Below, one piece after another: positions 11,301 to 21,360 of a stretch of 64,000 bases of DNA (position 1 is the first letter of the stretch; every line of letters starts with the position of its first letter). A program made the position numbers and the translations under genes. The stretch comes from Streptomyces sp. NBC_00539 (GTDB lineage: Bacteria; Actinomycetota; Actinomycetes; Streptomycetales; Streptomycetaceae), in assembly GCF_036346105.1 (NCBI RefSeq), contig NZ_CP107811.1:1054001-1118000 (forward strand). The letters run 5' to 3'. Under the pieces are notes generated by a model that was given only the letters and a program-made list of their open reading frames with translations, made no database searches and was not told the DNA's origin.

Positions 11301-14300
11301 ACCGACCTCCACACCCGGCTCACCGAACTCGCCCGCACCACCGGCACGACCCTCACCATGGTCATGCACGCAGCACTCGCCACCCTCCTCACCCGACTCG
11401 GCGCCGGAACCGACATCCCCATCGGCACCCCCACCGCAGGCCGCACCGACGAAACCCTCGACCACCTCATCGGCTTCTTCGTCAACACCCTCGTCATCCG
11501 CACCAACACCTCCGACAACCCCACCTTCACCCAACTCCTCACCCAAGTCCGCAACACCAGCCTCACCGCCTACGCCCACCAAGACACCCCCTTCGAACGC
11601 ATCGTGGAGGTACTGAATCCCCCGCGTTCGGCCGCCCGCCATCCGCTCTTCCAGATCATGCTCCAGGTGGCCAACGGCACGACCACGGAGTGGGACCTGC
11701 CCGGCGTCCAAGCACAGTCACTGCGGACGAACCTCGACGTGGCGAAGTTCGACCTCCACCTCGCTTTCCACGCCGACGTCACCGCGGACGGCGTGCCGGG
11801 CGCACTGCGCGCGGACGCCCAGTTCGCCGTCGACCTGTTCGACGCGCCGACGGTCCGCACCCTCCTCGACCGCCTCGTCCGCGTCCTGGAAGCCGTCACC
11901 GCCGACCCGGACCTGCACATCGACTCCCTCGACGTCCTCGGGTCCGAAGAGCGGGACCGCGTCCTGACGCGGTGGAACGACACCGGCCGCGGCCTGTCCG
12001 AGGCCCTGCTCCCGGACCTGTTCGCCGCCCAGGCCGCCCGCACCCCCGGCACGGTCGCGGTCTGCGCCTCGGGCGACCGGCTGACGTACGCGGAGCTCGA
12101 CGAGCAGGCCAACAGGCTGGCGTGGGTACTGCTGTCCCGGGGCATCGGCCCCGGCGACCGGGTGGGTGTGGTGCTGCCGCGCGGTACCCGGCTGGCGGTC
12201 GCCTTCCTGGCGATCCTCAAGGCGGGGGCCGCCTACCTGCCCATCGACCCTACGTACCCGCGGGAGCGCATCGACTTCGTCCTGGCCGATGCCCGGCCCC
12301 AGGCCGTCCTCACCGTCGCCTCGCAGGCCGCCGCGCTGCCCGCCGGAGCGCTGGCCCTGGACACCGCGCCGGTGGCCGCGGAGTTGGCGGCCGCGCCGCC
12401 GCACGCCCCGGGAACCGCCGACCGCCGTGCGCCGCTGACGTCGGAGGCTCCCGCATACGTGGTCTACACCTCGGGCTCCACGGGCCGCCCCAAGGGCGTG
12501 GTCCTGCCGGGCCGGGTGCTGGTCAACCTCCTGGCGTGGAACGCATCGGTCGTTCCCGCCGCACCGGGTGCGCGAGTGGCCCAGTTCAGTGCCGTCGGCT
12601 TCGACGTCGCCGAGCAGGAGATCCTTTCGGCCCTGCTGTACGGAAAGACGCTGTGCGTGCCGGACGAGGAGACCCGGCTCAACCCCTCCAGCCTCGCGGC
12701 CTGGCTCGACGAGGAAGGGATCACCGAGTTCTACGCCCCGAACCTGGTCATCGCCGCCGTGTACGAGGCCGCTGCCGAACAGGGCCTGGGGCTGGCCGCC
12801 CTGCGGCACGTGCTCCAGGCCGGCGAAGCGCTTCAACTGAGCCCGCAGGTGCGGGACTTCCACGCCGCACGGCCGGGTGTCGTGCTGCACAACAACTACG
12901 GGCCCTCCGAGAGCCATGTCGTCAGCGGTACGCAGCTGCCGGCCGAGGTGGCGCAGTGGCCGGAATCGCCGACGCTGGGCGGCCCGATCTGGAACGCGCA
13001 GACGTACGTGCTCGACGAGCGGCTGCGGCCCGTCCCCGTCGGTGTGGCGGGAGAGCTCTACCTGACCGGAGTCTGCCTGGCGCACGGCTACCTCAACCGG
13101 GCCGACATGACGGCGGAACGCTTCGTGGCGCACCCCTTCGGGGAACCCGGTGAGCGCATGTACCGCACGGGAGACGTGGTCCGGTGGACGGGCGACGGCG
13201 AGCTGGAGTACCTGGGCCGGGCCGACGACCAGGTGAAGATCCGCGGCATCCGGGTCGAGCTGGGCGAACTCAACGCGGTGATCGAAGGACACCCGGGCGT
13301 CGCGCAGGCGGCGACGGTGCTACGTGAGGACAGGCCGGGGGACAAGCGCCTGGTCGCCTACGTGGTGGCGGAGCCCGGCGCGCCCGCGCCCGCCGGCGAC
13401 GCGTTGCGCCGCCATGTGGCCGCCAAGGTCCCGGAGTCCGTCGTTCCTGCCGCGTTCGTCACCCTGGACGTACTGCCGTTGACCGCGAACGGGAAGCTGG
13501 ACCGCAGGGCCCTGCCCGCCCCCGTCTACGCCGGAGCGGCCGGACGTGAGGCACGCACCCCCCACGAGCACCTCCTGTGCGGCCTGTTCGCCGACGTACT
13601 CGGCGTGGACACCGTCGGTGTGGACGACAGCTTCTTCGACCTGGGCGGCCACTCCCTGCTCGTCACCCGGCTCGTCAATCGGGCGCGTGCCGTACTCGGT
13701 GTGGAACTGACGGTGCGGACCGTCTTCGAGGCTCCCACCGTCAGCGAACTCGCGGCCCGCCTCGAAGTCTCCGGCGACGCCCGTCCGGAACTGGCACCGC
13801 AGCCGCGCCCCGACCTCGTCCCCGCCTCCGCCGCGCAGGAACGGCTCTGGTTCCTCGACCAGTTCGAAGGCCCCAGCGCCACCTACAACCTTCCCGTCGC
13901 CGTCCGGATCGCCGGGCGGGTCGACGCCCAAGCGCTGGAGCAGGCCGTCACCGACCTCGTGGCCCGTCACGAAACCCTGCGGACCGTGTTCCGCGAGGAC
14001 CAGGGCCGCGCCATCCAACTGATCCTGCCCCCCACCCACATACCCCTGCACCGCGTCACCACCACCCCCGAAGACCTCCCCGAAGCACTGCAGACCGCCG
14101 GCCGACACGTCTTCGACCTCTCCGCCGACCTGCCCATCCGCGTCACCCTCCTCACCCTCGCCGAAGACGAACACGTCCTGATGGTGCTCCTGCACCACAT
14201 CGCCGGCGACGGCGCCTCCATGACACCCCTCACCCACGACCTCAACCACGCCTACCAAGCCCGACTCAACGGCAACGCCCCCACCTGGGCGCCACTCCCC

Positions 14301-17300
14301 GTCCAATACGCCGACTACACCCTGTGGCAACAACAGATCCTCGGCGACGAGGCGGAGGCCGACTCGACGCTCGCGACCCAGCTGCGGTACTGGAGCGACG
14401 CCTTGGCGGGGCTCCCGGTCGAGCTGGAGTATCCGACCGACCGGCCCAGGCCGCTGGCTTCCTCCCACCGGGGCGAGTCCTTCGAGGTCGAACTCGGCAC
14501 CGACCTCCACACCCGGCTCACCGAACTCGCCCGCACCACCGGCACGACCCTCACCATGGTCATGCACGCAGCACTCGCCACCCTCCTCACCCGACTCGGC
14601 GCCGGAACCGACATCCCCATCGGCACCCCCACCGCAGGCCGCACCGACGAAACCCTCGACCACCTCATCGGCTTCTTCGTCAACACCCTCGTCATCCGCA
14701 CCAACACCTCCGACAACCCCACCTTCACCCAACTCCTCACCCAAGTCCGCAACACCAGCCTCACCGCCTACGCCCACCAAGACACCCCCTTCGAACGCAT
14801 CGTCGAAACCCTCAACCCGCCCCGCCTCCCCAGCCGCCACCCCCTCTTCCAGATCATGCTGGAGGTGGTCAGCGACGGCGGGTCGGAGCTGACGCTGGCG
14901 GGTACCAAGGCGGAGACACTGCCGGCCACCGAACTGAACGTCGCGAAGTTCGACCTCAACTTCACCCTGTACGCGGACACCACGGAGGAGGGCCGGCCCG
15001 GGGCCCTGCGCGCGAGCGTGGGATTCGCCGTCGACCTGTTCGACGCCCCGACGGTCCGCACCCTCCTCGACCGGATGGTCCGCGTCCTGGAAGCGGCCAC
15101 CGCCGACCCGGACCTGCCCATCGGCTCCCTCGACATCCTCGGCGTCGAGGAACGCGCCCACCTGATCCGGCAGGGCGCCGGCCCCGACCCGGTGGACGCC
15201 TTCGCCGGGGTGTCCTCCCTCCAGGAGGCGTTCCGCCTGCAGGCAGGGCGCACCCCGGACGCGGTGGCCGTCCGGTGCGCCGGCCGGAGCCTGAGCTACG
15301 CGGAGTTGAACGAGCGGGCCGGCCGGCTCGCGCGGCGTCTGGTCGCCGCGGGCGCCGGGCCGGAGCATCCGGTCGCCATTTTGATGAGCCGGACGGTGGA
15401 CCTCGTCGTCGCCCTGACGGGCATCCTCATGTCGGGTTCCTACTACGTGCCCCTGCACCACGCCTCGCCCTTGGACCGCATGCAGACGGTCCTGGAGGAG
15501 TGCGGGGCGCAGGTCCTGCTCACGGACGAGGTCATGCGCGAGCGTGGCCTGCCGCGGGCGGGGATGGTGGTCCTGGTCTCGGACGCCGATGAGGACGGCC
15601 CGCTCGATGCCGCGGCGTTGCCCCACCCGGCCGTGAACGGTCACCGGGAGCAGCTCGCGTACGTCATGTACACCTCGGGCTCGACGGGCAGGCCCAAGGG
15701 TGTGGCCATCACCCACCAGGACGTCTTCGAGCTGGTCAACGACTCGATCTTCGTGCCGGGTGACCACGACCGGGTACTGCTGCTCACCCCGTACGAGTTC
15801 GATCCGTCGACGTACTCCTTCTGGTACCCGCTGTTGCACGGCGGGACGAGCATCATCGCGCCGGAGGCGGACCTCACGGTCGAGCGGCTCGCCCGGCTGA
15901 TGCAGGAGGAGCGGATCACCGGTGTCGACGTGACGGCGGGTCTCTTCCGGGTGATGGCCGAGGAGTATCCCGAGTGCTTCGACGGGGTGCGCGTGGTGAT
16001 CACCGGTGGTGACATCGTGTCGCCGGTCGCGGTCCGCCGGGTCCTGGAACACTGCCCCGACCTGCTGGTGCGCAGCAATTACGGTCCGACGGAGACGACG
16101 TTGTTCGCGACCTCGGCCCCGTGGCGCAGTGCATCCGAGGTGCCGGCTCCGGTGCCCATCGGCAGGCCGCTCGACGGCATGTCGGCCCGCGTGCTGGACG
16201 ACGCGCTCGCGCCGGTTCCCGTCGGGGTGACGGGCGAGCTGTACCTGGCCGGCACCGGTCTGGCCCGGGGATACCTGAACCGGGCCGGGCTCACGGCCGA
16301 GCGGTTCGTGGCGGACCCGTACGGCCCGCCCGGCGCACGGATGTACCGGACGGGCGACCGGGTCCGCTGGACCGCGGACGGTCTGATCGACTTCGTCGGC
16401 CGCGCCGACAACCAGGTGAAGATCCGCGGGTTCCGCATCGAACTGCCGGAGATCGAGTCCGTCCTGGCCGCGTTCCCCGGCATCCGGCAGGTCGCGGTCG
16501 TCGCCCGCGAGGACCGGCCCGGTGACAAGAGGCTGGCGGCCTACCTGGTCGGCGACGGCGAGGTGGACGTCGATGCCTTGACGCGGCACGCCCGCCAACT
16601 GCTGCCCGAGTACATGATCCCGGCCGCCGTGGTGCTTCTGGACAAGCTGCCGTTGACCCCCAACAACAAGCTCGACTACCGGGCCCTGCCGGCGCCCGCC
16701 CTGCCCACGAGCGACGGCCGGCCGCCGCGCAGTCCTGCCGAGGTCACCCTGTGCGCCTTGTTCGCCGACGTACTCGGGGTACGGGACATCGGGATCGACG
16801 ACAACTTCTTCGCACTGGGCGGCCACTCGCTGCTGGCGACCCGGCTGATCAGCCGTATCCGTACGGCGTTCGACTGCGAGCTGCCGGTCCGGGCCCTGTT
16901 CGAGGCACCGACCGTGGCCATGCTGGCCGCCCAGCTGGGCCGGGAGGGTTCCGGGGATTCACTCGGGGTGCTCCTGCCGCTGCGTACGGGTGGTGAGCGG
17001 CGTCCGCTGTTCGCCGTCCACCCGGCCATCGGTCTCAGCTGGTGCTACAGCGGGCTGCTGGCCCACTTGGACCGTGAGCAGCCGGTGTACGGGCTCCAGG
17101 CACGTGGTTTGAGCGAACCGGAAGGCGGACCCCGGACCTTCGAGGAGGTCCTGGACGACTACCTCGCGGCGATCCGCTCGGTCCAGCCGCAAGGACCGTA
17201 CGCGCTGCTCGGCTGGTCGTTCGGCGGGGTCACGGCGCACGCCTTGGCGGTGCGGCTGAGGGAGGCGGGTGAGCAGGTCGACTTCCTCGGCGTGCTCGAC

Positions 17301-17699
17301 GCATTCCCCGGGACGGCCTCGGCGGGTACCGAGCCCATCGGCTACGACGACCCGGAGGTATGGCCGGCGCTGTCGGCCTCGATCGGTCACGATCCGTCGG
17401 CTTCCGGGAGCCCGTTGGCGGAACTGGGCGCGGAGGGGTTCGCAGCCCTGGCACGGGTCTTCGTGGACCTGTCGAACCTGCGCGGAACCTTCGATTCCGG
17501 GGTGTTCGACGGCTCGATGGTCTTCTTCCGGGCCACGGTCGGCGCCACCGTGGACGATCCGGCGGCCGTGTGGTCGCCCCACGTCACCGGCGGCATCGAA
17601 GTCCACGAGGTCGACTGCGCCCACGGCGCGATGACCGCGCAGGGCCCCCTCGCGGAGATCGGTCGCGTGGTAGCCGGGCACCTCGGGGACCTCCCGTAG
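2385..17699 (+). CDS. Five-module NRPS: A-T-(C-A-T)4-TE
   Basis: The 5104-residue synthetase begins directly with an A domain. Approximate domains: A1 10-500, T1 with Ser546; C2 605-1040, A2 1060-1565, T2 Ser1628; C3 1680-2110, A3 2135-2635, T3 Ser2691; C4 2745-3170, A4 3200-3700, T4 Ser3757; C5 3810-4235, A5 4275-4760, T5 Ser4815; TE 4870-5104 with GWSFGG (Ser4945) and His5080. All C domains keep the second His and the Asp-Gly of HHxxxDG (C2 reads NHIGTDG). There are no epimerase, N-methyltransferase or oxidase insertions, so an all-L pentapeptide is expected. Ten-residue codes read by eye against GrsA: A1 DPYELGTLYK, A2 DAHFAAHVVK (Pro-like), A3 DFWNVGMVHK (close to Thr DFWNIGMVHK), A4 DVQYLANVVK (Pro-like), A5 DPYDIGNLFK. 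A1 and A5 have Glu/Asp at position 278, often seen for basic side chains, but I do not recognise these codes. The TE could hydrolyse or cyclise. The ATG at 2385 follows AGGAGCG. Confidence 0.96.
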   Translation: MIVGSVPASFREQAARTPDAVAVRCAGRSLTYRELDDRSDRLATRLAAEGARAERPVLVLMDRTAELVVALLAVLKTGAYYLPLHPAYPQERMAWIAAESGAAVLLTDTAMRGRTPHGPVVVLADQPDGYAHQEQPAADPAIRPDQLAYGMYTSGSTGTPKGVAVTHRNVTDLVGDSMFTVPGAHDRVLLVASYAFDPSTYALWYPLLHGGTAVIATEAQLTVDRLARLLADERVTAAEFPAGLFRVMAEERPECFAGLREVLTGGDVIPAAGVRAVLERCPGTVVRGTYGPTETTLYATQSRWTRASSVPAQVPIGLPLDGMSAYVLDDALRPVAEGETGELYLAGAGLARGYAGRPDLTADRFVADPFGPAGSRMYRSGDLARHDGDGRLEFAGRADGQVKIRGYRVEPGEVEAALTGCRGVRQAVVVAREDAAGDKRLVAYVVAEGAAAADDAALHDGMRSHLEARLPAYLVPSAFVTLERLPLTSNHKIDYRALPAPSAGPADTGRGPRTDREAVLCDLVAQTLGLPHVGIDDDFFALGGDSLHATRLVSRIRAALGTDLSVASVFDHPNVAALSSLGEEGEDGEPAGAGHSPAARPALRPATRPAVLPLSPAQYRMWFHSRLEGRSAAYVLPIAVRLRGPLDRAALEAALGDLTDRHESLRTVFPEHDAEPCQVVLPVGQVRPALPVEQVTDLDAALRAAALVPFDLTTDVPLRARLFSAGADEHVLLLTLNHIGTDGWSMQPLTRELAEAYTARRAGEAPRWAPLATQYADYTLWQRELLGSEQGPTALAEQQLDFWRKALDGAPEELELPTDFPRPAVAGTRGGSVPVEIGAELHQAIVALARATRTSVHMTLQAAVAALLTRVGAGTDVPIGATVAGRTDEALDSLIGFFVNTLVLRTDTSGNPSLRTLLQRVREQDLAAYAHQDVPFDQVVDALNPVRSLSRHPLFQVMLTLENANGYAFDLPGLTATAEELPTATAKFDLLFGFTERYAHDGSAAGVTGRLEFSADLFEPATAALLAGRFTALLTRAVTDPEQPLGDIDLFLEGERDAVLRAARATRTELPGAPLAALVEAQVRRTPDALAVSAPDGDLSYAELNERANRLARHLLSRGIGPGSYAAVVLPRGTGLITAFLAVLKTGAAYLPIDPQYPRERIGFILEDARPDVCITDGGGAASLPADSLPAYVLDLDGAPTAAALAAAHAHDPRDADRPAPLTDETPSYVVYTSGSTGRPKGVVLPARVLSNLLAWNASLFPCEPGSRVSQFSAVSFDASEHEILTALLNGKTLCVPDEDTRLNPARLASWLDEQRITEFFAPDLVIAAVYEAATEQGLALDALRHVAQAGEALQLTPQVRDFHAARPGLLLHNHYGPSETHVVTSATLPADPADWPTAAPLGDGIWNTRLYVLDELLRPVPAGVPGELYLAGDGLAHGYLNRADLTSQRFVADPFAPAGERMYRSGDLVRRRADGSLAFLGRADDQVKIRGVRVELGELNAVLCAHPAVAQAATVLREDRPGDKRLVSYVVAAPGSVLPAAEELRRHVAAAVPQAVVPAAYVQMDVLPLTSNGKLDRRALPAPAYTGTAGRGPRTPAEHILCALFAEVLGARAVGAEDSFFDLGGHSLLVTRLINRIRLTLGREVAVRTVFEAPTPAELAARIDAAGQARPALVPLAHGDRLPASPAQERLWFLDRFEQSSTYNLPVSFRIAGRVDAQALEQAVTDLVARHETLRTVFREDQGRAIQLILPPTHIPLHRVTTTPEDLPEALQTAGQHVFDLSADLPIRVTLLTLAEDEHVLMVLLHHIAGDGASMTPLTHDLNHAYEARLNGNAPTWAPLPVQYADYTLWQQQILGDENDPESAAAQQSAYWKHTLQGLPEELTYPTDRRRPTTPTHRGESLEIELGTDLHTRLTELARTTGTTLTMVMHAALATLLTRLGAGTDIPIGTPTAGRTDETLDHLIGFFVNTLVIRTNTSDNPTFTQLLTQVRNTSLTAYAHQDTPFERIVETLNPPRLPSRHPLFQIMLQVGTDTAPDLDLGGVTAQGVTTNLDGAKFDLSLNLRAATGADGRPGALTAHVGYAADLFDAPTVRTLLDRLVRVLEAVTADPDLHIDSLDLLGPAERAALLTPPVAVTEPEAVLHDLFAAQAARTPDATAVVFEGEHTSYAALDARANRLAHLLSERGAGPDRLIAVALPRSAELIVALLAVLKSGAAYLPVDPDYPADRIAYMLDDARPVLLVTHSDIIERLPADTATLLVDTQDTTRLLTAAPDTCPGVAVAPQHAAYVIYTSGSTGRPKGAVIPHQNVTRLFAATRHWFDFGADDTWTLYHSYAFDFSVWELWGPLLHGGRLVVVPHAVSRAPGEFLKLLADEQVTVLNQTPSAFYQLVQADAEDPATGDRLALRTVVFGGEALDLRRLADWYERHGDDSPALVNMYGITETTVHVTHQALDRISAATLPGSVIGEAIPDLGMYVLDSTLRPVPAGVSGELYVSGAGLARGYLGRPGLTAERFVACPFEGPGARMYRTGDVVRWTEPGRLEYLGRADHQVKLRGFRIELGEIESVLGSHPQVAQAAVVIREDQPGDKRLVGYVVPKDPGGVDSTDLRAHLGALLPDYMVPSSTVTLDVLPLTANGKLDRRALPAPVYAGAAGREARTPHEHLLCGLFADVLGVDTVGVDDGFFDLGGHSLLVTRLINRIRLTLGREVAVRTVFEAPTPAELAARIDAAGQARPELAPQPRPDLVPASPAQERLWFLDQFEGPSATYNLPVTVRITGPLDTGALEHAVADVVARHETLRTVFREDQGRAIQLILPPTHIPLHRVTTTPEDLPEALQTAGQHVFDLSADLPIRVTLLTLAEDEHVLMVLLHHIAGDGASMTPLTHDLNHAYEARLNGNAPTWAPLPVQYADYTLWQQQILGDENDPESAAAQQSAYWKHTLQGLPEELTYPTDRRRPTTPTHRGESLEIELGTDLHTRLTELARTTGTTLTMVMHAALATLLTRLGAGTDIPIGTPTAGRTDETLDHLIGFFVNTLVIRTNTSDNPTFTQLLTQVRNTSLTAYAHQDTPFERIVEVLNPPRSAARHPLFQIMLQVANGTTTEWDLPGVQAQSLRTNLDVAKFDLHLAFHADVTADGVPGALRADAQFAVDLFDAPTVRTLLDRLVRVLEAVTADPDLHIDSLDVLGSEERDRVLTRWNDTGRGLSEALLPDLFAAQAARTPGTVAVCASGDRLTYAELDEQANRLAWVLLSRGIGPGDRVGVVLPRGTRLAVAFLAILKAGAAYLPIDPTYPRERIDFVLADARPQAVLTVASQAAALPAGALALDTAPVAAELAAAPPHAPGTADRRAPLTSEAPAYVVYTSGSTGRPKGVVLPGRVLVNLLAWNASVVPAAPGARVAQFSAVGFDVAEQEILSALLYGKTLCVPDEETRLNPSSLAAWLDEEGITEFYAPNLVIAAVYEAAAEQGLGLAALRHVLQAGEALQLSPQVRDFHAARPGVVLHNNYGPSESHVVSGTQLPAEVAQWPESPTLGGPIWNAQTYVLDERLRPVPVGVAGELYLTGVCLAHGYLNRADMTAERFVAHPFGEPGERMYRTGDVVRWTGDGELEYLGRADDQVKIRGIRVELGELNAVIEGHPGVAQAATVLREDRPGDKRLVAYVVAEPGAPAPAGDALRRHVAAKVPESVVPAAFVTLDVLPLTANGKLDRRALPAPVYAGAAGREARTPHEHLLCGLFADVLGVDTVGVDDSFFDLGGHSLLVTRLVNRARAVLGVELTVRTVFEAPTVSELAARLEVSGDARPELAPQPRPDLVPASAAQERLWFLDQFEGPSATYNLPVAVRIAGRVDAQALEQAVTDLVARHETLRTVFREDQGRAIQLILPPTHIPLHRVTTTPEDLPEALQTAGRHVFDLSADLPIRVTLLTLAEDEHVLMVLLHHIAGDGASMTPLTHDLNHAYQARLNGNAPTWAPLPVQYADYTLWQQQILGDEAEADSTLATQLRYWSDALAGLPVELEYPTDRPRPLASSHRGESFEVELGTDLHTRLTELARTTGTTLTMVMHAALATLLTRLGAGTDIPIGTPTAGRTDETLDHLIGFFVNTLVIRTNTSDNPTFTQLLTQVRNTSLTAYAHQDTPFERIVETLNPPRLPSRHPLFQIMLEVVSDGGSELTLAGTKAETLPATELNVAKFDLNFTLYADTTEEGRPGALRASVGFAVDLFDAPTVRTLLDRMVRVLEAATADPDLPIGSLDILGVEERAHLIRQGAGPDPVDAFAGVSSLQEAFRLQAGRTPDAVAVRCAGRSLSYAELNERAGRLARRLVAAGAGPEHPVAILMSRTVDLVVALTGILMSGSYYVPLHHASPLDRMQTVLEECGAQVLLTDEVMRERGLPRAGMVVLVSDADEDGPLDAAALPHPAVNGHREQLAYVMYTSGSTGRPKGVAITHQDVFELVNDSIFVPGDHDRVLLLTPYEFDPSTYSFWYPLLHGGTSIIAPEADLTVERLARLMQEERITGVDVTAGLFRVMAEEYPECFDGVRVVITGGDIVSPVAVRRVLEHCPDLLVRSNYGPTETTLFATSAPWRSASEVPAPVPIGRPLDGMSARVLDDALAPVPVGVTGELYLAGTGLARGYLNRAGLTAERFVADPYGPPGARMYRTGDRVRWTADGLIDFVGRADNQVKIRGFRIELPEIESVLAAFPGIRQVAVVAREDRPGDKRLAAYLVGDGEVDVDALTRHARQLLPEYMIPAAVVLLDKLPLTPNNKLDYRALPAPALPTSDGRPPRSPAEVTLCALFADVLGVRDIGIDDNFFALGGHSLLATRLISRIRTAFDCELPVRALFEAPTVAMLAAQLGREGSGDSLGVLLPLRTGGERRPLFAVHPAIGLSWCYSGLLAHLDREQPVYGLQARGLSEPEGGPRTFEEVLDDYLAAIRSVQPQGPYALLGWSFGGVTAHALAVRLREAGEQVDFLGVLDAFPGTASAGTEPIGYDDPEVWPALSASIGHDPSASGSPLAELGAEGFAALARVFVDLSNLRGTFDSGVFDGSMVFFRATVGATVDDPAAVWSPHVTGGIEVHEVDCAHGAMTAQGPLAEIGRVVAGHLGDLP
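7568..8413 (+). repeat. 846-base exact repeat, copy 1 (C domain of module 3)
   Basis: Read line by line, these 846 bases are identical to 10760-11605. They cover most of the condensation domain that follows T2, from VARHETLRT to [10 protein letters not shown]. The repeat uses more A-ending codons (gaa, caa, cga) than the sequence on either side. Both boundaries are sharp. This suggests recent gene conversion or block duplication between modules rather than selection on protein alone. Confidence 0.9.
10760..11605 (+). repeat. 846-base exact repeat, copy 2 (C domain of module 4)
   Basis: This is the second copy of the segment at 7568-8413, offset by 3192 bases, in the condensation domain after T3. 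A neighbouring block (about 10431-10590, T3 and the T-C linker) also equals about 7242-7398 at a slightly different offset of 3189. The module boundary region has therefore been exchanged in more than one tract. Confidence 0.9.
13903..14855 (+). repeat. Mosaic third copy of the C-domain repeat (module 5)
   Basis: This stretch matches 7513-8465 at a constant offset of 6390. Identity covers 13903-14103 and about 14106-14345 with a few substitutions (GRHVFD, HAYQARL). It breaks into a divergent stretch at about 14350-14488 encoding [19 protein letters not shown], then resumes from about 14490 to 14855. The island of unrelated sequence inside a converted block is what patchy conversion leaves behind. 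Confidence 0.85.
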
Positions 17700-17710
17700 C
17701 CGCCCGGACG

Positions 17711-17727
17711 GCCGCCGGTCCGGCGGC
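17711..17727 (+). terminator. Strong hairpin in the NRPS to kinase-like gene spacer
   Basis: GCCGCCGG-T-CCGGCGGC is a perfect inverted repeat placed 12 bases after the NRPS stop codon. There is no U tract after it. It may be a processing or partial termination signal that lowers expression of the downstream genes; a full stop is not shown. Confidence 0.4.
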
Positions 17728-17771
17728 GCCCACCGCACATCCTGTGAGCACCCGGCAAGAGAGGGGAACCC

Positions 17772-18839
17772 ATGTCACCCGGCAGCGGCCCGGAGTGTGT
17801 CGTCATCAGCGTAGGGACCTCCTGCCTCGCACCGGGAGGGGAGCTCGACGGGGCCGCGTTCGCCGCCCTCGCCGATGACGTCGTACGGATGCGTGCGCAG
17901 GGCATTCAGCCGGTCATCGTCAGCGCGGGCGCCGATGCGGTCGGCGCCGCCCGGCTGGCGGCCACGGGTCGGGGCCCCACGGGTCCGGGCCGGCCGGCCG
18001 TCGGCCTTGGCGCCGGACCGGCCCGGCAGATCGCCGCGGCCGTCGGGCGGGGGCCCCTGTTCGAGGCGTTCCGCGCTGCTCTGGAGGCGCGCGGGCTGGT
18101 GGCGGCCCACGTCCTGCTGACGGCGGCCGACGTGACGGGGCCCGAACACCGAAGCGGTGTCCGGTCCGTCCTGCAGGCCGCGCTCGATGCCGGACTGGTG
18201 CCGGTCGTCAGCGAGAACGACGCCGTCCCGGCCCACGGCGACGAGGTGCTCGCCGCGTTGCTCGCCGCCTCGTTGCGGGCCCTTCGGCTGCTGCTCCTGA
18301 CCGACGCGCCGGCTCCGCCGGAGCGGGGCGCCGTCGGTGGGGGCCGGGCCCGGCGGCGCCTGGAGGTGGCCGTCATCGCACCGGGGGCCGGGCGGCCGGC
18401 CGGAGCGGGGGTTCCCGGGCCGGGCGGCGGCATGCCCGCCGTGCTGCGCGCCGCCTGGCTCGCCACCCTGGCAGGGGTGCCCGTGGTGATCGTCGAGGCG
18501 GACGCCGAGGACGCCGTCGTACGCGCCGTACAGGGAGACGACATAGGCACGCTCGTGCATCCACGGGTGCGCGCCGAGGACCCGGATCCCGAAGAGCTGG
18601 TGCGTTCCCTGTCCTGGCCGGCGTCCGGCGCACTGCCCGGCGCGACCGGTGCACCCGGTGGGCCTGGTGCGCCTGGTGGGCCCGGCGTGGTCGACGCCAT
18701 CACCGGCGACTGGCGCATCATCGCCCGCGGCCGGTCCAGGCCCGGCCCGGGGCGGGCCGGCCGGCCCGCGCCGGGCACCCTCTTCTCCGCGGACACGGGC
18801 GTACGGCTGCTGCCATTCGCCCGACCGGCCACCGCCTGA
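17772..18839 (+). CDS. Degenerate glutamate 5-kinase-like (amino acid kinase fold) protein
   Basis: The 355-residue protein follows the amino-acid-kinase layout of ProB: VVISVGTSCL near the N-terminus, VLLTAADV, VPVVSENDAV (ProB: IPIINENDTV), LLLLTDAP, and GGGMPAVLRAAWLATLAGVPVVIV (ProB: GTGGMxTKxxAA). Key residues are altered. The N-terminal KxGTS lysine is Ser, and the conserved Thr-Lys of GGMxTK is Pro-Ala-Val. There is a Gly/Pro-rich low-complexity stretch near residues 290-305 and no PUA domain. A normal G5K makes gamma-glutamyl phosphate for proline synthesis. In this locus, with two Pro-like A domains, a precursor role is tempting, but the lost lysines argue for a changed or lost activity. 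The ATG at 17772 follows GAGAGGGGAA. It lies 72 bases after the NRPS stop, probably in the same operon. Confidence 0.72.
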   Translation: MSPGSGPECVVISVGTSCLAPGGELDGAAFAALADDVVRMRAQGIQPVIVSAGADAVGAARLAATGRGPTGPGRPAVGLGAGPARQIAAAVGRGPLFEAFRAALEARGLVAAHVLLTAADVTGPEHRSGVRSVLQAALDAGLVPVVSENDAVPAHGDEVLAALLAASLRALRLLLLTDAPAPPERGAVGGGRARRRLEVAVIAPGAGRPAGAGVPGPGGGMPAVLRAAWLATLAGVPVVIVEADAEDAVVRAVQGDDIGTLVHPRVRAEDPDPEELVRSLSWPASGALPGATGAPGGPGAPGGPGVVDAITGDWRIIARGRSRPGPGRAGRPAPGTLFSADTGVRLLPFARPATA

Positions 18840-18904
18840 TCCCTGCTCGACGCGGGTCGGCCTCGGCCGACCGTCCGTCGCAGCCCCCAAGAATGGAGTG
18901 CAGC

Positions 18905-20173
18905 TTGCCCAGCACGTCGCCCATGCCCAAGGCGTTCCGCCGGCTGTGGCTCGCCTCAGGCGTGTCCTCCTTCGGCGACGGGGTCTACCTGACCGCGCTG
19001 CCGCTGCTCGCCGCGACCCTGACACAGGATCCCGTCCTGCTGTCCGTCGTCACCGCGGCCGCCCTCCTCCCGTGGCTCCTGTTCGGCCTGATCGGCGGCG
19101 CACTGGTCGACCGCTGGGACCGGCGGCGCACCATGTACCTCACGGACGCCGCCCGGGGCACGCTGCTCCTGGCGGCGGTCGCGGGCGCGGCGGCGGGCTG
19201 GCTGGGGGTGCCGCTGCTGATCGCGCTCGCGTTCCTGCTCGGGATCGGCCAGATCCTCTTCGACACCGCGGCCTCCGCGTTCCTGCCCGAGGTCCTGGAC
19301 CGCGACCCCGCTCTGCTGAAGCGGGCCAATGCCCGGCTGCGCGGCACCATGGACGTACTCGACGGCTTCGCCGGTCCCCCGGCCGGTGCCGCCCTGTTCA
19401 ACCTGGGCCGCACGGTGCCGCTGCTCACCGACGCCCTGTCGTTCCTCCTCAGTTCGCTGGTGATCCGCTCCCTCCCGGCGGGTCCGCCCAAGCCCCCGGC
19501 CCCCAAGCGCTCCCTCCTCAAGGACGCGCGCGAGGGGGCGGTGTACCTGCTGCGGGACCCGCTGCTGCTCGGACTGTCGCTGCGTCCGGCGCTCGGCAAC
19601 TTCGCCTTCAGCGCGGGCGCTGCGGTCTTCGTCCTGTTCGCTCAGGAGAAGCTCCACCTGGGAGCGACGGGGTACGGCATCCTCCTCACCTCCGAGGCCG
19701 TCGGGGGATTCCTGGGCAGCATGGCGTGCGGCTGGCTGAGCGACCGCCTCGGCACCGGACGCGCCCTGATCCTCACCGCGGGCGTACTGACCGCGGCGCA
19801 GGCCACGATCGGCCTCTCCGACGGACCCTGGCTGGTGGGCTTCGCCATGGCCGCACGGGCCGGGGCCCTCGGCGCCACCATCGTGCTGTCCGCGACGGTG
19901 AGGCAGTCGATCGTTCCGGACGCTCTCATGGGCCGGGTCGCCGCGGCCGGGCGGCTGATGTCGTTGGGCGCCGCGCCGGTCGGTGCACTCTTGGGCGGCT
20001 GGCTCGCGAGCGTGGCGGGACTGCGTGCCCCGTACCTGGTGGGCGCGGCATTCCTGGCGGCCAGCACGCTGATCAGTCTGACGATGACCTCGAACCGCAA
20101 GGTCGCGCGGGCGATGGCCGAGGCGGCCCGGTCCCGGCAGCCCGAGGGCGAACCGGCGGAGGTGGCCGGGTGA
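18905..20173 (+). CDS. MFS transporter, probable peptide/drug exporter
   Basis: The product is about 422 residues with some twelve hydrophobic segments. The major-facilitator loop 2-3 motif is visible as GGALVDRWDRRRTMYL, and a second DRLGTGRALIL motif follows the central loop (KPPAPKRSLLKDAREGAVYLLRD). I prefer the TTG at 18905, because GGAG stands 6-10 bases upstream; an in-frame ATG at 18893 would place that GGAG inside the coding region. Its position directly after the biosynthetic genes suggests product export or self-resistance. The stop codon overlaps the GTG of the next small ORF. Confidence 0.9.
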   Translation: MPSTSPMPKAFRRLWLASGVSSFGDGVYLTALPLLAATLTQDPVLLSVVTAAALLPWLLFGLIGGALVDRWDRRRTMYLTDAARGTLLLAAVAGAAAGWLGVPLLIALAFLLGIGQILFDTAASAFLPEVLDRDPALLKRANARLRGTMDVLDGFAGPPAGAALFNLGRTVPLLTDALSFLLSSLVIRSLPAGPPKPPAPKRSLLKDAREGAVYLLRDPLLLGLSLRPALGNFAFSAGAAVFVLFAQEKLHLGATGYGILLTSEAVGGFLGSMACGWLSDRLGTGRALILTAGVLTAAQATIGLSDGPWLVGFAMAARAGALGATIVLSATVRQSIVPDALMGRVAAAGRLMSLGAAPVGALLGGWLASVAGLRAPYLVGAAFLAASTLISLTMTSNRKVARAMAEAARSRQPEGEPAEVAG

Positions 20174-20310
20174 GCGCGTTCAGGATGGCGCGCAGGCTGC
20201 GGCGGCGACTGGCCGGGCTGCTGTGCTGCGGTACGTGTGTCGCGCTGCACGCGCGGGGCATCGACCCGGCCACCGGGAGTGGGGCCGGGAGTGGGGCGCG
20301 AGCGACATGA
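20170..20310 (+). CDS. Small translationally coupled ORF, 46 aa, unknown
   Basis: A GTG at 20170 overlaps the MFS stop (GTGA). The 46-residue product, VSAFRMARRLRRRLAGLLCC..., is basic with one short hydrophobic stretch. Its stop at 20308-20310 overlaps the ATG of the next ORF (ATGA). The double overlap is the typical sign of translational coupling and is the main reason to report it. I recognise no family. It may be a short membrane-associated peptide or may serve only to couple translation. Confidence 0.45.
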   Translation: MSAFRMARRLRRRLAGLLCCGTCVALHARGIDPATGSGAGSGARAT

Positions 20311-20660
20311 GCGGGGGCGCGTGGGGGTGCGCGGGTGCGGTCACCCTCCTCGCCGCCGCGCTGGTGGCGGTGTGGTGGGCGGCCGGCGACGCCCTGCCCG
20401 GCCTGCCCCGGCTGCGTTGCGAGTTGCCGGGCCACGTCTTCGCCGCCGTCGTCGCCGGTTTCGGCGGCGGGCAGGTCGTGGCCGGCCGGCCCCTGCAGCT
20501 GGGGGTCGCGCACGTCGCGCTGCTCTGCGGTCCGTGGCTGGTCGCTGCCGCCGTGGCCGGCGCGTGGCCGGGTCGGGGCGAGGGGGGCGGGCGCAAGCCG
20601 GCGGTCGCCCCGCTGGTCGCGCTCGTGGGCGGCTTCCTCGTGGTGGGCCTGATCCTGTGA
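20307..20660 (+). CDS. Small membrane protein, 117 aa
   Basis: The product has three likely membrane segments: AVTLLAAALVAVWWAA, VFAAVVAGFGGGQVV to VALLCGPWLVAAAVAGAW, and VAPLVALVGGFLVVGLIL. Its ATG overlaps the stop of the preceding 46-residue ORF, so it probably belongs to the same transcript as the MFS gene. No family is recognised. It could assist the exporter or provide immunity, which is inference from position only. Confidence 0.6.
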   Translation: MSGGAWGCAGAVTLLAAALVAVWWAAGDALPGLPRLRCELPGHVFAAVVAGFGGGQVVAGRPLQLGVAHVALLCGPWLVAAAVAGAWPGRGEGGGRKPAVAPLVALVGGFLVVGLIL

Positions 20661-20694
20661 CCGGCGGGCGCCGCCTGCGCCGAGTCCCGTCGGG

Positions 20695-21318
20695 CTACTG
20701 GAGCAGGCCGCGCTGACCCGCCAGGTATCCGGCCTGGAAGCGGCTGCGGGCGTCGAGCGAGTCCATGAGCCGGGCCACCATCCTCCGGTAGGTGCGCAGG
20801 GCCAGGCCCATCTCGCGGGCGGCGGTCTCGTCCTTGGTGCCGAGTGCGAGCTGCCGCAGCACTTCCCGGTCGAGCGCGGTCAGCCCTTCTTCGGGCACGC
20901 GCCTGTCCTCGGGGCCGGCCGGGGCGAATGCCGTCAGCGAGTGCACCAGCATCGGCGTGAAGGGCAGGCTGTGGCCGATGAGAGCGCCCTCGCTGTAGTC
21001 CTCCTCGTTCCGCGCCAGGACGACCACGGACCGGTCGATGATCACCATGCGCGGGCTGCGGCCGGGCGTGGAGTGGATCTCCACCCCCCGCCGCGCCAGG
21101 GCCGCCAACTGGCGCTCCGGCAGCCTCTCGGTTCCGCGTGCGGCTGCCGGCACGTACATCTTCACGCTCACTCCCGCGCTCCCGGTCAGACCGTGCGCGG
21201 CCGTGAGGTCGACCTGGTCCTCCAGCGGCCCCTCCCCCGGCACGGCCAGCAGCACCTCGCTGCGCGCCCCGTGAATGGCTTGGCGGATCTGCGCCTGACC
21301 GGCGAAGTTCATCTGCAT
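20695..21318 (-). CDS. LuxR-type transcriptional regulator
   Basis: The 207-residue protein ends in a LuxR/GerE helix-turn-helix (LTALDREVLRQLALGTKDETAAREMGLALRTYRRMVARLMDSLDA...), shown by the LT-x-R/E-vL-x-x-la-x-G opening and the sR-x-q-A-g ending. The N-terminal 130 residues have no receiver domain and look like the PLD-like/TrmB-type sensor module of actinobacterial stand-alone HTH proteins (RSPRMVIIDRSVVVLARNEED). I use the ATG at 21318 because AGGGGG lies 8 bases upstream; the frame is open to 21375, but that would run through the operator array. It is convergent to the biosynthetic operon and is the likely pathway regulator. Confidence 0.85.
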   Translation of the reverse strand: MQMNFAGQAQIRQAIHGARSEVLLAVPGEGPLEDQVDLTAAHGLTGSAGVSVKMYVPAAARGTERLPERQLAALARRGVEIHSTPGRSPRMVIIDRSVVVLARNEEDYSEGALIGHSLPFTPMLVHSLTAFAPAGPEDRRVPEEGLTALDREVLRQLALGTKDETAAREMGLALRTYRRMVARLMDSLDARSRFQAGYLAGQRGLLQ

Positions 21319-21360
21319 GGCAGCCCCCTGTGTGCTTTGGCCCGGAGCATAGGAAGGCCC

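Noticed and set aside
13320-16826. Very long open frame on the minus strand opposite the NRPS (over 1100 codons)
   Set aside because: It is a mirror of high-GC coding bias; translation is Gly/Val/Arg/Glu-rich with no family pattern, and the plus strand encodes NRPS domains throughout.
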